A DNA stretch of 64,000 bases, taken from positions 822,995 through 886,994 of the forward strand of contig NZ_RQWN01000001.1 of assembly GCF_003977755.1 (NCBI RefSeq). Reading direction: 5' to 3'. The stretch is from Haloterrigena salifodinae. Lineage in GTDB: Archaea; Halobacteriota; Halobacteria; Halobacteriales; Natrialbaceae. How positions within the stretch are numbered: position 1 is the stretch's first letter; each line of letters starts with the position of its first letter. Position numbers and translations under genes: made by a program. Of the stretch, positions 51,594 through 59,721 are shown piece by piece. A model generated the notes under the pieces. The model had not been told where the DNA came from. It did not search any database and was given only the letters and a program-made list of their open reading frames with translations.

Positions 51594-52508
51594 TCACGGA
51601 CTGCCGACGCCCGTCGAGACTCCCACCGCGTCGGCGATGGTTCGGCGCTTGAGCAGGGCGAAGCCGACGGCGACCAGCGCGAAGCCGGCGATCGTCAGCG
51701 CGCCGATCGATTCGCCGAGCAGGACGACGCCCGCGACGGTCGCGACGATCGGTACCAGGTAGCCGATCAGCGCCGCCTCGAACGCGCCGTGTTCCTCGAG
51801 GATCGTGAAGTAGATCATGAAGGCGACGGCGGTTGCGAAGACCCCGAGGTAGAGAAGGGCGGTCAGCGAAGCGGGACCGATCGCGGCGGCGCCCAGTCCC
51901 TCGCCGGCGCCGAGGCTAACGGCGTGGAGGACGAGGCCGCCGACGAGCATCGACCAGCCGACCAGCGGCAACTGTTCGAGGGTCGGGCCGGCCCGCTGGA
52001 TCAGGACGCCGCCGAGCGCGACGCTACAGACCTGTCCGACGATGAGCAGCCGCGCGCCGGTGTCGCCCGCGAGGAGGTTTCCGGGATCGGGCTGGACGAC
52101 CAGGCCGACGCCGAAGAAACCGACGGCAGCGCCGACGGCCCCGAGCCCCGAGAGCCGCTCGCCCAGCAGCGGGATCGCCCACAGCGCGGTCAGGATCGGT
52201 ACCAGTCCCTGTAGGATCGCGGCGACGCCGCTGGGGACCGTCTGCTGGCCGAGGAAGAGCAGCCCGTTCCCGGCGATGAGGAAGACGCCGCCGCCCGCGA
52301 CCGCCGCGAGGTCGTTTCGGGCGGTCGGTAGCCACTTCTCGACGCGGACGATAGCCGCCGTCAGCAACAGGACGGCGGCGATTTCGTACCGGGCGGCCGC
52401 GAAGAGCAACGGCGGGAGATACTCGAGGCCGACCGAAATCGCCGGAAATGAGAATCCCCAGAGAACGGCGAGCAACACAAAAAGCGGCGCGTCGAGGGAC
52501 CGAGACAT
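51594..52508 (-). CDS. EamA/DMT-family transporter
   Basis: 304 residues with ten membrane helices in two EamA repeats: start FVLLAVLWGFSFPAISVGLE, and second repeat GPASLTALLYLGVFATAVAF with FTILEEHGAFEAALIGYLVP. Drug/metabolite transporters of this type usually export amino acids or other metabolites. Its place between leuB and the rest of the leu genes could hint at branched-chain amino-acid export, but it may simply be inserted. Start ATG 52508 (MSRSLDAPLFVLLAV). Confidence 0.88.
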   Translation of the reverse strand: MSRSLDAPLFVLLAVLWGFSFPAISVGLEYLPPLLFAAARYEIAAVLLLTAAIVRVEKWLPTARNDLAAVAGGGVFLIAGNGLLFLGQQTVPSGVAAILQGLVPILTALWAIPLLGERLSGLGAVGAAVGFFGVGLVVQPDPGNLLAGDTGARLLIVGQVCSVALGGVLIQRAGPTLEQLPLVGWSMLVGGLVLHAVSLGAGEGLGAAAIGPASLTALLYLGVFATAVAFMIYFTILEEHGAFEAALIGYLVPIVATVAGVVLLGESIGALTIAGFALVAVGFALLKRRTIADAVGVSTGVGSP

Positions 52509-52660
52509 AGAGAACGATATCGGCAGTTGCCGAAATATCTCGCGATTTGGGTACGGTCCTGCCGCTTTCGGTACGACAGCACGGCTCATATCAGCGACTC
52601 GAGACAGGCCCGTCTGCACTCGAGACGGGTGGTCGGCTGGCGATTCAAGTCGGTGAGCCG

Positions 52661-52876
52661 TTATCGAGCCTCGTCGATCACCACCTCGTCTGACCCGGGG
52701 CCGATCACGACGCGGTAGTCGCCGTATGCGAAGCGAACGGACACGTCCCCGTTCGACTCGAGCACCGCGGTCAGCGCCTCGGGGTCGATTGCCTCGTACA
52801 CCGGTGGCAGTGCCGTCCGATCACAGCCCTCACGGGCCACGATACGTGACAGTGCCGTGGCGATTGATGGGTGCAT
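52661..52876 (-). CDS. HalOD1 output domain protein, 71 residues
   Basis: MHPSIATALSRIVAREGCDR, then ALPPVYEAIDPEALTAVLES and strands VSVRFAYGDYRVVIGPG: the full HalOD1 pattern (helix, PPLY-DPDAL, two strands). Haloarchaea carry many of these alone or behind receiver domains; they are presumed signalling output or adaptor modules. The start overlaps the end of the small zinc-finger gene by 47 bases, so the two are expressed together. It is the second HalOD1 gene of this window. Confidence 0.82.
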   Translation of the reverse strand: MHPSIATALSRIVAREGCDRTALPPVYEAIDPEALTAVLESNGDVSVRFAYGDYRVVIGPGSDEVVIDEAR

Positions 52877-52997
52877 CGTGATCGTCGGGGCGTTCGAAGA
52901 CAGTCGTCGAGGGGTCCGGACATGAGGCCGGATCGTCAGTCGTCGCGAGACGGACGTCTGTACCACAGTCACAGTGGATGATAATTCTCGAGACCAT
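52830..52997 (-). CDS. small zinc-finger-like protein paired with HalOD1
   Basis: 55 residues. Begins MVSRIIIHCDCGTDVRL; C-x-CG knuckle, then SCPDPSTTVFERPDD, where the second knuckle has Pro in place of the second Cys (CPDP instead of CPDC). Zinc binding may thus be incomplete or use the His at residue 39. It is located directly upstream of the HalOD1 gene on the same message, whereas in the 36.6 kb pair the zinc finger follows. A TATA-like AAATAAAG lies about 95 bases upstream (minus strand). Confidence 0.6.
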   Translation of the reverse strand: MVSRIIIHCDCGTDVRLATTDDPASCPDPSTTVFERPDDHDAPINRHGTVTYRGP

Positions 52998-53628
52998 GTT
53001 TTGTTCGGTTTCAGGCCCCGACGCAGCGAAACGCAATCCAGCGAGAGCACCAGCCACAGGGACGACTGGGCGGCGAGACGTCGGCACATCTTTATTTCGC
53101 CACCGCCAATGGCAAATTGTCTCGCTACGCGCGGGCTACGTGCGAACCGGAGTACGTGCTTGGAGGCTGGACTTCGGCCTGGCGCACTTTCCTGCCCGTC
53201 TTTTTATTTCGTAATTAAACCTAAAGAACGCTAGGATACTGACCGGTCGGGGGTGTCGCTCGGGGGTCGAGATATTCTCTCGACAAATCGCCATGTTCCA
53301 CGAGGGTATTATTCCCCGGAACCACGATACCCCGTTTTCTCGAGTCTGCTCGGGTTACCAACTTCTCTGAGTGCTATGTGCCGACGAGATGCGTCATTTG
53401 AGAGACTGAAGAATTGGCCAACCCGATCAGAAATAGTCCAGTATCTCTGTATTCTTCGACCGGTACTCCTCATCAGTGTGGATACCGTCTTCGTCAAGAT
53501 CGTTTCAATCTCGAATTTTTCAGTCGTGCCAACTGTCAATACACTTTCAACAGATGTATACTTTGAACCAGAATAGACTGGAAAGACTATTCAATAGCTT
53601 TTAATCATTTTGAATAGAATAAAATGAT
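52998..53628. other. AT-rich intergenic region, no gene seen
   Basis: About 630 bases. The left 200 bases are promoter side of the zinc-finger/HalOD1 unit. From about 53200, and clearly from 53500, the base composition becomes AT-rich compared with the rest of the window. Frames of 76-107 codons exist on both strands (53253-53576 plus, 53309-53539 minus) but lack acidic character, codon bias and start signals. The right end carries the operator-like dyad and TATA of the next gene. Confidence 0.5.
53587..53617 (+). promoter_or_regulatory. 8-bp inverted repeat around a TATA box
   Basis: CTATTCAA (53587-53594) and TTGAATAG (53610-53617) flank TTTTAAT (53599-53605). The TATA centre is 27 bases before GTG 53629, which supports that start and a leaderless message. 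A repressor binding the dyad would block TBP. Confidence 0.6.
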
Positions 53629-54465
53629 GTGTGGGATCCATTTACGTCGAATAATTCGGGTCGCGAAGACAACAAACTAAACCGGCGATCGTGCCTGAAG
53701 GGGCTCGGTACGGCCGGTGCCACCCTGGCGACTGGACTGACGGCTGCCAGTGGTACCGCCGCGGCTACCTCGGAATGGAGTTACATGGTTCAGAAAGGCT
53801 TGGCCGAAGAGACGCCAGTTCACGTCGTCGCCGGGGAAGGGTACGGACCGACGGTCATGGTCGTCGGCGGGATGCACGGCGACGAACCAGCCGGATACAA
53901 TTCGGCGGCGAGAATCGCCCGGTGGAACATCAAGAGCGGCAGACTGATGGTGATTCCGGAGGCCTGCAAACCTGCTGTTCGGAAGGGAAATCGGTTATCC
54001 GACCGCAGCGGAGACGGTAACTTACAAGATTTGAACCGGGAGTTCCCCGCTGGTAAAACCCCGTGGTCACCGCTCGCACGAGGGATATGGAATGTCGTGG
54101 CCGACAAGGACATCGACTTCCTGCTGGACCTCCACAGTTCGAGTGGTCTGTACAAGTGGGGTAACGGAGGCGGCGTGGGCCAGGGCATCTTCGCGACGAA
54201 CGCAGGCGAGGCAGACCAGGTCCGACGCCGCCTTCAGTCGTACCTCAACGATGGCTTCATCGATAACGACACATACAAGTTCACGGGAGCGACGGCCGGT
54301 GAAGACGGCTCGAAACGTATGCTCAAGCACAAGGTCGGTGCGGACCTCAACACGCCGGCCATACTCTTCGAGACGTACCGCGGCCTCAGTGACGAGCGCC
54401 AGGAGACCCTGACGACGTCGGCCGTCTACAACGTTTGCCGACGGAAAGGGATGTTTGACAAGTAG
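53629..54465 (+). CDS. Tat-exported succinylglutamate desuccinylase/aspartoacylase-like zinc hydrolase
   Basis: 278 residues from GTG 53629 (no ATG in frame before the signal). Tat signal: Arg19-Arg20 in LNRRSCLKGLGTAGATLATG. The zinc site of the M14/AstE-AspA superfamily is visible: His83 and Glu86 in GGMHGDEPAGY, His169 in FLLDLHSSSG, and the substrate-binding DLNREFP. Such enzymes cleave amide or peptide bonds; here the substrate is likely outside the cell. Only one acidic catalytic Glu candidate (ILFETYRG) follows. Its codon use and acidity are weaker than those of neighbours and it lies in an inserted AT-rich zone, signs of transfer. Confidence 0.78.
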   Translation: MWDPFTSNNSGREDNKLNRRSCLKGLGTAGATLATGLTAASGTAAATSEWSYMVQKGLAEETPVHVVAGEGYGPTVMVVGGMHGDEPAGYNSAARIARWNIKSGRLMVIPEACKPAVRKGNRLSDRSGDGNLQDLNREFPAGKTPWSPLARGIWNVVADKDIDFLLDLHSSSGLYKWGNGGGVGQGIFATNAGEADQVRRRLQSYLNDGFIDNDTYKFTGATAGEDGSKRMLKHKVGADLNTPAILFETYRGLSDERQETLTTSAVYNVCRRKGMFDK

Positions 54466-54837
54466 GGCGATGACGGGGGCGACGGTGCGGCGAGAACGGT
54501 CTGACCGACGACGGGGACGCAAGCCCTCACCGCCTCTCGGGACGATGATCAGGCCACGTCGTGGCTCGCGTTCGGTATGACGAACGACACTAGCCAGGAG
54601 GCGAAGATCCCCGCGATGAGTATCGACCCCGATAACGACGCCGTCAACAAACTCCGGGACTACTCCGACGGCAAGGGAAAGTCGACGAACGAACTCTTCG
54701 TCGATGCCGACGTCCAGGACAGTTTGACCGAAATCCACGACGGCACGTCGCTGACGTCGACGATCGACCTCGAGACCGGAAAACGTGACTAGACACCGGG
54801 ACCGCTGGGGCACCCGAGCGAAGAGTACAGACCACGT
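54466..54837 (+). pseudogene. degraded coding remnant
   Basis: Within this stretch 54577-54792 (71 codons) reads MTNDTSQEAKIPAMSIDPDN and LFVDADVQDSLTEIHDGTSL, acidic and protein-like but not recognisable. The flanks have broken frames. It could be a short real gene, but next to a truncated PQQ-repeat fragment it looks like the remains of a larger one. Confidence 0.35.
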
Positions 54838-55155
54838 GTGACCCTCTTCAACGAGACTGTATACGTCGGCACCGACCGACTCCATGCCCGTAGCGCAGCG
54901 ACCGGCGAGGAACGCTGGAACGCATCGCTCCATGACGGTTCGATCCAGTCGGTGCCCATCACCGAAGAGCCTGTCGCGGAAGATCACGCCGTCTTCGCCT
55001 ACTCCGATGGTCGTCTCGTCGGCTTTGCACCGGATGGCGAGAAGACGTGGGAGGGATCGGTCTCGGGTGAGGTCAGCAGCTATATCGTAGACGAATCCGT
55101 GTTCGTAGCGACGAACGAGGGGATCTACGCACTGGATCGACAGGAGGACCCATAG
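54838..55155 (+). pseudogene. fragment of a PQQ/quinoprotein-like beta-propeller
   Basis: 105 codons: ETVYVGTDRLHARSAATGEE, AVFAYSDGRLVGFAPDGEKT and ESVFVATNEGIYALDRQ are three propeller blades of the PQQ-like repeat type, each ending G-x-x-x-A-x-D/G. Intact members have seven or eight blades and 350-450 residues, so this is a short end piece beginning at a weak GTG and without signal peptide. Confidence 0.7.
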
Positions 55156-55260
55156 GACCTCGGCCAAGTGCTGTACGCATTGGCGAACGGGTTGAGATGT
55201 GCGGTCCAGTCCCTGGCAAATTTTCAACCGCTACCTGTGCCTCGTATTTTGCGGAGTAGT

Positions 55261-55515
55261 GTGTCCCGATCGGCAAAATCCGCACTCGAGCTCGTAGAGC
55301 TCGAGAAGCTCCGGTCGATCTACGATCGTCTCGCGACCGAGATCGAAAGGGCCGTCGATCTGGAGTCGGTCCGTGCGGCCGCGCTCGAGGGCGACTCGCG
55401 CGACGATATCGGAGCCCCTCGGTACGACGCACTCGCGGTCTACGACCGGGTCCGCAACGTCGTTGAAGTGTGCGACACTGGGCTCATGCTCGGCGTGGCG
55501 TTAGAGGTCTACTAG
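55261..55515 (+). CDS. small hypothetical protein, 84 residues
   Basis: From GTG 55261: a helical protein with SALELVELEKLRSIYDRLAT and ERAVDLESVRAAALEGDSRD, ending GLMLGVALEVY. A TATA-like CGTATTTTG is centred 20-25 bases before the GTG. The pattern of heptad-like Leu/Ile with acidic residues is protein-like, but no family is recognised. It stands between decayed DNA and the convergent leuD. Confidence 0.45.
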   Translation: MSRSAKSALELVELEKLRSIYDRLATEIERAVDLESVRAAALEGDSRDDIGAPRYDALAVYDRVRNVVEVCDTGLMLGVALEVY

Positions 55516-55556
55516 AAGAGTTAGGTAACAGTCGAGTCGCCGTTAGCGAGAATCCA

Positions 55557-56192
55557 TCACTCGGCTTCGGGAATAGCCGACTCCTCGACGTACGGCAGCT
55601 CCCGGGCCTTCTCGCGGACCGCGCCGGCGTTGGACTTCATCAGCGCCGTCGTGTCCCAGACGCCCTCGACGAGCGCCTTGCGCTGGGCGTCGTCGACGGT
55701 GACGTCGATCGTGGTGTTGCCGTAAGTGACTTCCTCCGCTTCGACGTCGATGTCGATATCGCCGTCGGGATTCTCGTCGACCCAGTCCTGGAGGTCCTGG
55801 ATCGTCTCGCTGTCGGCCGTGACGGTCGGGATCCCCAGCGCCAGACAGTTGCCCGCGAAAATCTCGGCGAAGCTCTCGCCGATGATCGCGTCGATGCCCC
55901 AGCGCATCAGGGCCTGGGGCGCGTGCTCGCGCGAGGACCCGCAGCCGAAGTTGCTGTTGACGACCATCACCGAGGAGTCCTGGAATCGGTCCTCGTTCAT
56001 CGGGTGGTCCTTGGGGTTGTCGTCGTCGTCGAACCGGACGTCGAAGAACGCGAACTCGCCCAGTCCGTCGAAGGTGACGACCTTCATGAACCGCGCGGGG
56101 ATGATCTGGTCCGTGTCGATGTCGTTGCCCCGAATCGGGACACCGGAGCCGGAGACGTAGTTGACTTCGGGAATATCGACTTCGTCACTCAT
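55557..56192 (-). CDS. leuD: 3-isopropylmalate dehydratase small subunit
   Basis: 211 residues. Family motifs [35 protein letters not shown] and [20 protein letters not shown]. With LeuC it isomerises 2-isopropylmalate to 3-isopropylmalate. The start overlaps leuC by ATGA, giving coupled translation. After its stop the leu gene order is interrupted. Confidence 0.95.
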   Translation of the reverse strand: MSDEVDIPEVNYVSGSGVPIRGNDIDTDQIIPARFMKVVTFDGLGEFAFFDVRFDDDDNPKDHPMNEDRFQDSSVMVVNSNFGCGSSREHAPQALMRWGIDAIIGESFAEIFAGNCLALGIPTVTADSETIQDLQDWVDENPDGDIDIDVEAEEVTYGNTTIDVTVDDAQRKALVEGVWDTTALMKSNAGAVREKARELPYVEESAIPEAE

Positions 56193-57610
56193 GCCAGATT
56201 CACCTCCTTCAGATCGCGTACGTCAGAGACCTCCCCGGTGATCGCCGCCGCGGCGACCATCTGCGGGTTCATCAGGACAGTGCGACCGTCTTTCGAGCCC
56301 TGTCGGCCGACGAAGTTCCGGTTCGAGGAGGAGGCGCTGGCCTCGTCGCCCTCGAGTTGATCTTCGTTCATGCCGAGACACATCGAACAGCCGGCGTTTC
56401 GCCACTCGAAGCCGGCTTCTTCGAAGATGTCCTTCAGTCCTTCCTCCTCGGCGGCTTCCTGGACGCGCTGGCTGCCGGGGACGACCAGTGCACGGACGTC
56501 GTCGTCGACCTCCCGTCCCTCGACGATCTCGGCGGCACGTCGCAGGTCGGGCAGGCGCGCGTTCGTACAGGAACCGAGGAAGGCGACGTCGATGTCGTAG
56601 CCTTCCATCGTGTCGCCGGGTTCGACGCGCATGTGTTCCTGGGCGCGTCGAGCCGTGTCCTGCTTGTCTTCGGGCAGGTCCTCGGGGGCCGGAATCGGCT
56701 TGGTGACGCCGATCCCCTGTCCGGGCGTAGTCCCCCAGGTGACGACCGGCTCGAGTTCGTTCGCGTCGATGTGGACGACGTCGTCGTACTCGGCGTCCTC
56801 GTTGGAGCGGATGGACTCCCAGTAGGGCTTGAGTTCCTCGAACTTCTCGGGGTTCTCCTGGAAGTAGTCCGTCTGCTCGAGCCACTCGTAGGTGGTCTCG
56901 TCGGGGTTGACGTAGCCCGCGCGGGCGCCGCCTTCGATCGACATGTTACAGATCGACATCCGGCCTTCCATCCCGAGGCTCTCGATGGCCTCGCCGGCGT
57001 ACTCGTAGACGTGGCCGACGCCGCCCTCGGTTCCCAGGCGACGGATGATCTCGAGGATGATGTCCTTGGCCTCGACGCCGTCGCCGAGTTCGCCGTCGAC
57101 CTGGATCTTGCGGACCTTCTGTTTCTCCATCGCGACGGTGCCCGTCGCGAGCACGTCGCGGATCTGGGAGGTCCCGATCCCGAACGCGAGCGCGCCGAAG
57201 GCGCCGTGGGTGGAGGTGTGGCTGTCGCCGCAGACGATCGTCTTGCCGGGCTGGGTCAGTCCCTGCTCCGGTCCGATGACGTGGACGATCCCCTGATCGC
57301 CCGTCGTCGGGTCCGAAAAGTCGATGCCCGCGTCGCGGACGTTCTCCTCGAGTTCGGCCATCATCTCCTCGGCCGCGTCCTCCTCGTAGGGGCGGGACTG
57401 GTCGGCCGTCGGGACGATGTGGTCGACCGTCGCGTGGGTCAGCTCGGGGTAGGCGACCTCGAGGTCGCGCTCGCGGAGCATCCCGAACGCCTGCGGACTC
57501 GTGACCTCGTGGATGAGGTGGAGCCCGACGAACAGCTGATCCTGTCCCGTCGGCAGCGTGGTGACTTTGTGTCGATCCCAGACCTTGTCGTATAGTGTGC
57601 CCTCGCTCAT
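56189..57610 (-). CDS. leuC: 3-isopropylmalate dehydratase large subunit
   Basis: 473 residues, aconitase superfamily: [40 protein letters not shown] and [14 protein letters not shown] supply the three Cys that hold the [4Fe-4S] cluster. Works with LeuD in leucine synthesis. It overlaps the upstream small gene by ATGA. Length and motifs are normal for the bacterial-type LeuC also found in haloarchaea. Confidence 0.95.
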   Translation of the reverse strand: MSEGTLYDKVWDRHKVTTLPTGQDQLFVGLHLIHEVTSPQAFGMLRERDLEVAYPELTHATVDHIVPTADQSRPYEEDAAEEMMAELEENVRDAGIDFSDPTTGDQGIVHVIGPEQGLTQPGKTIVCGDSHTSTHGAFGALAFGIGTSQIRDVLATGTVAMEKQKVRKIQVDGELGDGVEAKDIILEIIRRLGTEGGVGHVYEYAGEAIESLGMEGRMSICNMSIEGGARAGYVNPDETTYEWLEQTDYFQENPEKFEELKPYWESIRSNEDAEYDDVVHIDANELEPVVTWGTTPGQGIGVTKPIPAPEDLPEDKQDTARRAQEHMRVEPGDTMEGYDIDVAFLGSCTNARLPDLRRAAEIVEGREVDDDVRALVVPGSQRVQEAAEEEGLKDIFEEAGFEWRNAGCSMCLGMNEDQLEGDEASASSSNRNFVGRQGSKDGRTVLMNPQMVAAAAITGEVSDVRDLKEVNLA

Positions 57611-57888
57611 TCCTCGTCCTCTACGGGGTGGTCCCGTCCGCGCTCGAAGACGCGGTTCGCGTCTTCGGCGTCCTGTGGCGGCGTGTGATCCACGTCCGCC
57701 ATCGTGTCGTTCGATTGCTCGTCCGTGCGTTCACTCGAGTCGGTCGCGTCTCGCTCGCGGCCATCCGTCCCTCCGTCGGCGACGACCGTCGGCCCGCGGC
57801 TGAACAGCCGACCGACCGTCTCCCCCGTGTAGGGGTTGGTGTGGCTGACGTTGGCCATCGTCTCGGATGTCGTTTCGTTCTCGTTCAT
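57607..57888 (-). CDS. small duplicated-motif protein between ilvC and leuC
   Basis: 93 residues with an internal repeat: [20 protein letters not shown] then [10 protein letters not shown], and [20 protein letters not shown] then [10 protein letters not shown]. The shared plan is M-A-x-V-x-H-T-x-P, R-x-F-x-R-G, V-x-D. A Ser/Asp-rich linker joins both halves. Haloferax has a small hypothetical at the same place of the operon, so it is conserved in position; it may assist LeuCD or IlvC. Tight overlaps on the downstream side prove co-translation. Start ATG 57888. Confidence 0.78.
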   Translation of the reverse strand: MNENETTSETMANVSHTNPYTGETVGRLFSRGPTVVADGGTDGRERDATDSSERTDEQSNDTMADVDHTPPQDAEDANRVFERGRDHPVEDEE

Positions 57889-57904
57889 TGGTGGTGTCCT
57901 GTCG

Positions 57905-58963
57905 TTAGTCGTCCGCCTGCACCTGGACGGACTCGTCTTCGTCTTCCGCTTCCTCTTCCTCCTCGGCCCAGGCGAACAGGTCGCGCAGCCGTTCGCCGAC
58001 CTGTTCGATCTCGTGGTTTTTCTCAGCCTGTCGAAGCTGGGTGTAGCTGGGTCGGCCGGCCTGGTTCTCGACGATCCACTCACGGGTGAACTCGCCGTTC
58101 TGGATCTCCTCGAGGGTCTCCTCCATGTTCTCACGGACGTTCTCGTCGACGATCCGGTCGCCTCGGGAGAGGCCGCCGTACTCGGCGGTGTCGGAGACCG
58201 AATCCCACATCTCGGAGTGGCCGCCCTCGTACATCAGGTCGACGATCAGTTTGAGCTCGTTAAGACACTCGAAGTAGGCGATCTCGGGCGAGTAGCCCGC
58301 GTCGACCAGCGTCTCGTAGCCGTGTTTGACCAGCGAGGTGACGCCACCACAGAGGACGGCCTGCTCGCCGAAGAGGTCCGACTCGACCTCCTCCTGGAAC
58401 GTCGTCTCGATGACGCCGGCGCGAGTGCAGCCGATCCCCTTCGCGTAGGCGAGCGCGCGCTCTTCGGCGTCGCCCGTGGTGTCCTGGTAGATCGCCAGCA
58501 GGCCGGGGGTCCCCTCGTCGTTCTCGTAGTTCCGGCGGACGAGGTGGCCCGGGCTCTTCGGCGCGACCATCGTCACGTCGACGCCTTCGGGGGGCTGGAT
58601 CTGGTTGTAGTGGATGTTCAGCCCGTGGGCGAACTGCAGAGTGTCCCCCGCCTCGAGGTTGGGTTCGATGGCGTTCTCGTAGACGTCCGACTGGACGGTG
58701 TCGGGCACCAGTACGGAGACGTAGGAGGCCTGGGCGACGGCGTCGGCCGGCGTCGCGACCTCGAGGCCGTCGGATTCGGCGGCCGAGCGCGAGGACGACC
58801 CCTCGCGCAGGCCGACGACCACGTCGACCCCGCTGTCGTGGAGGTTCAGCGCGTGGGCGTGACCCTGGCTGCCGTAGCCCAGCACGGCCACGGTCTCGTC
58901 GTCGAGCGTCGATACGTCTGCGTCGTCGTCGTAGTAGATGTCGGTGGTGAATTCGTCAGTCAT
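57905..58963 (-). CDS. ilvC: ketol-acid reductoisomerase
   Basis: 352 residues, class [25 protein letters not shown] binds the nucleotide, the specificity loop is [17 protein letters not shown] (Ser/Arg rich, fitting NADPH), then [13 protein letters not shown] and the metal-binding Glu/Asp in [14 protein letters not shown] and [18 protein letters not shown]. It converts acetolactate or acetohydroxybutyrate to dihydroxy acids for Val, Leu and Ile. An acidic tail ([11 protein letters not shown]) is a haloarchaeal extra. Overlaps ilvN by 8 bases. Confidence 0.95.
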   Translation of the reverse strand: MTDEFTTDIYYDDDADVSTLDDETVAVLGYGSQGHAHALNLHDSGVDVVVGLREGSSSRSAAESDGLEVATPADAVAQASYVSVLVPDTVQSDVYENAIEPNLEAGDTLQFAHGLNIHYNQIQPPEGVDVTMVAPKSPGHLVRRNYENDEGTPGLLAIYQDTTGDAEERALAYAKGIGCTRAGVIETTFQEEVESDLFGEQAVLCGGVTSLVKHGYETLVDAGYSPEIAYFECLNELKLIVDLMYEGGHSEMWDSVSDTAEYGGLSRGDRIVDENVRENMEETLEEIQNGEFTREWIVENQAGRPSYTQLRQAEKNHEIEQVGERLRDLFAWAEEEEEAEDEDESVQVQADD

Positions 58964-59621
58964 CGTTTGCTGTCTGGTATGTTTCGTCGTGGTTCGCCTC
59001 GGTGGCGGTCGATTCAGTCGCGTTCACGGCTGCCGCGGTCTCCTCGGTGCCGCGAGCGAGCGCCGTCGTCCCGGTTCGGGAGATTTCCCGGATCCCGAAC
59101 TGGCCGAACGTGTCGATCGCTGCCTCGATTTTCTGGCGTGCGCCCGTGATCTCGAACGTCGCCGTCTCCGGACTCGAGTCGACGGTCGTCGCGTCGTACA
59201 TGTCCGCGACGGCGCTGACCTGCGCGGGATCGTCGGCGTCGACCTTGATCAACGCCAGTTCCCGCTGCATCGCGTCGGGCTCGAGTTCGCGCACCGAGAT
59301 CACCGGCACGAGCTTGCGCAGCTGTTTCTTGATCTGGTCGATGCCCGGATCGGGCTCCTCGACGACGACCGTGATCCGCGCGCGGTCCTCGTCTTTCGTC
59401 GGCCCGACGGTCAGGCTCTCGATGTTGAACTGCCGCCTCGAGAACAGCCCCGAGACGTCCGAGAGCACGCCGGGCTCGTGTGCGACCAGCGCGGAGATCA
59501 CGGTGCGCCGGGGTTCGTGGGTCGCTTCGACCTCGGGGTCGATGCGAATGCCCTGCTTGTTGCGTCGACCCGTGGGGGTCGGTCGGTCCTCCGGCGGTGG
59601 TCCTTCTAATCCGCGTTTCAT
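58956..59621 (-). CDS. ilvN: acetolactate synthase small (regulatory) subunit
   Basis: 221 residues. ACT domain: [39 protein letters not shown]; second domain with [13 protein letters not shown] and [20 protein letters not shown]. It activates IlvB and confers feedback inhibition by valine. An extra 40-residue N-terminal part ([20 protein letters not shown]) precedes the ACT domain. Start ATG 59621, 100 bases after ilvB, with a palindrome in between. Confidence 0.93.
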   Translation of the reverse strand: MKRGLEGPPPEDRPTPTGRRNKQGIRIDPEVEATHEPRRTVISALVAHEPGVLSDVSGLFSRRQFNIESLTVGPTKDEDRARITVVVEEPDPGIDQIKKQLRKLVPVISVRELEPDAMQRELALIKVDADDPAQVSAVADMYDATTVDSSPETATFEITGARQKIEAAIDTFGQFGIREISRTGTTALARGTEETAAAVNATESTATEANHDETYQTANDD

Positions 59622-59663
59622 GCGAAACACCTCGTGTGTTGCTGAACGGAGTGAAGTAACGCT

Positions 59664-59684
59664 CGAGACGGCGAAGCCGTCTCG
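59664..59684. repeat. triloop palindrome between ilvB and ilvN
   Basis: CGAGACGGC, loop GAA, GCCGTCTCG: 9-bp perfect stem, same design as the array at 2916-3129. Set in the only sizeable gap of the ilvB-ilvN-ilvC run, it might weaken read-through or stabilise a processed end. Confidence 0.8.
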
Positions 59685-59721
59685 GTGTTTCGGTTGCAGT
59701 CGGACGCGGTTTGTCCGACGG

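Noticed and set aside
53253-53576. Plus-strand frame of 107 codons in the AT-rich region
   Set aside because: Not acidic, no signal sequences, no recognisable motif, and it overlaps an equally long minus-strand frame.
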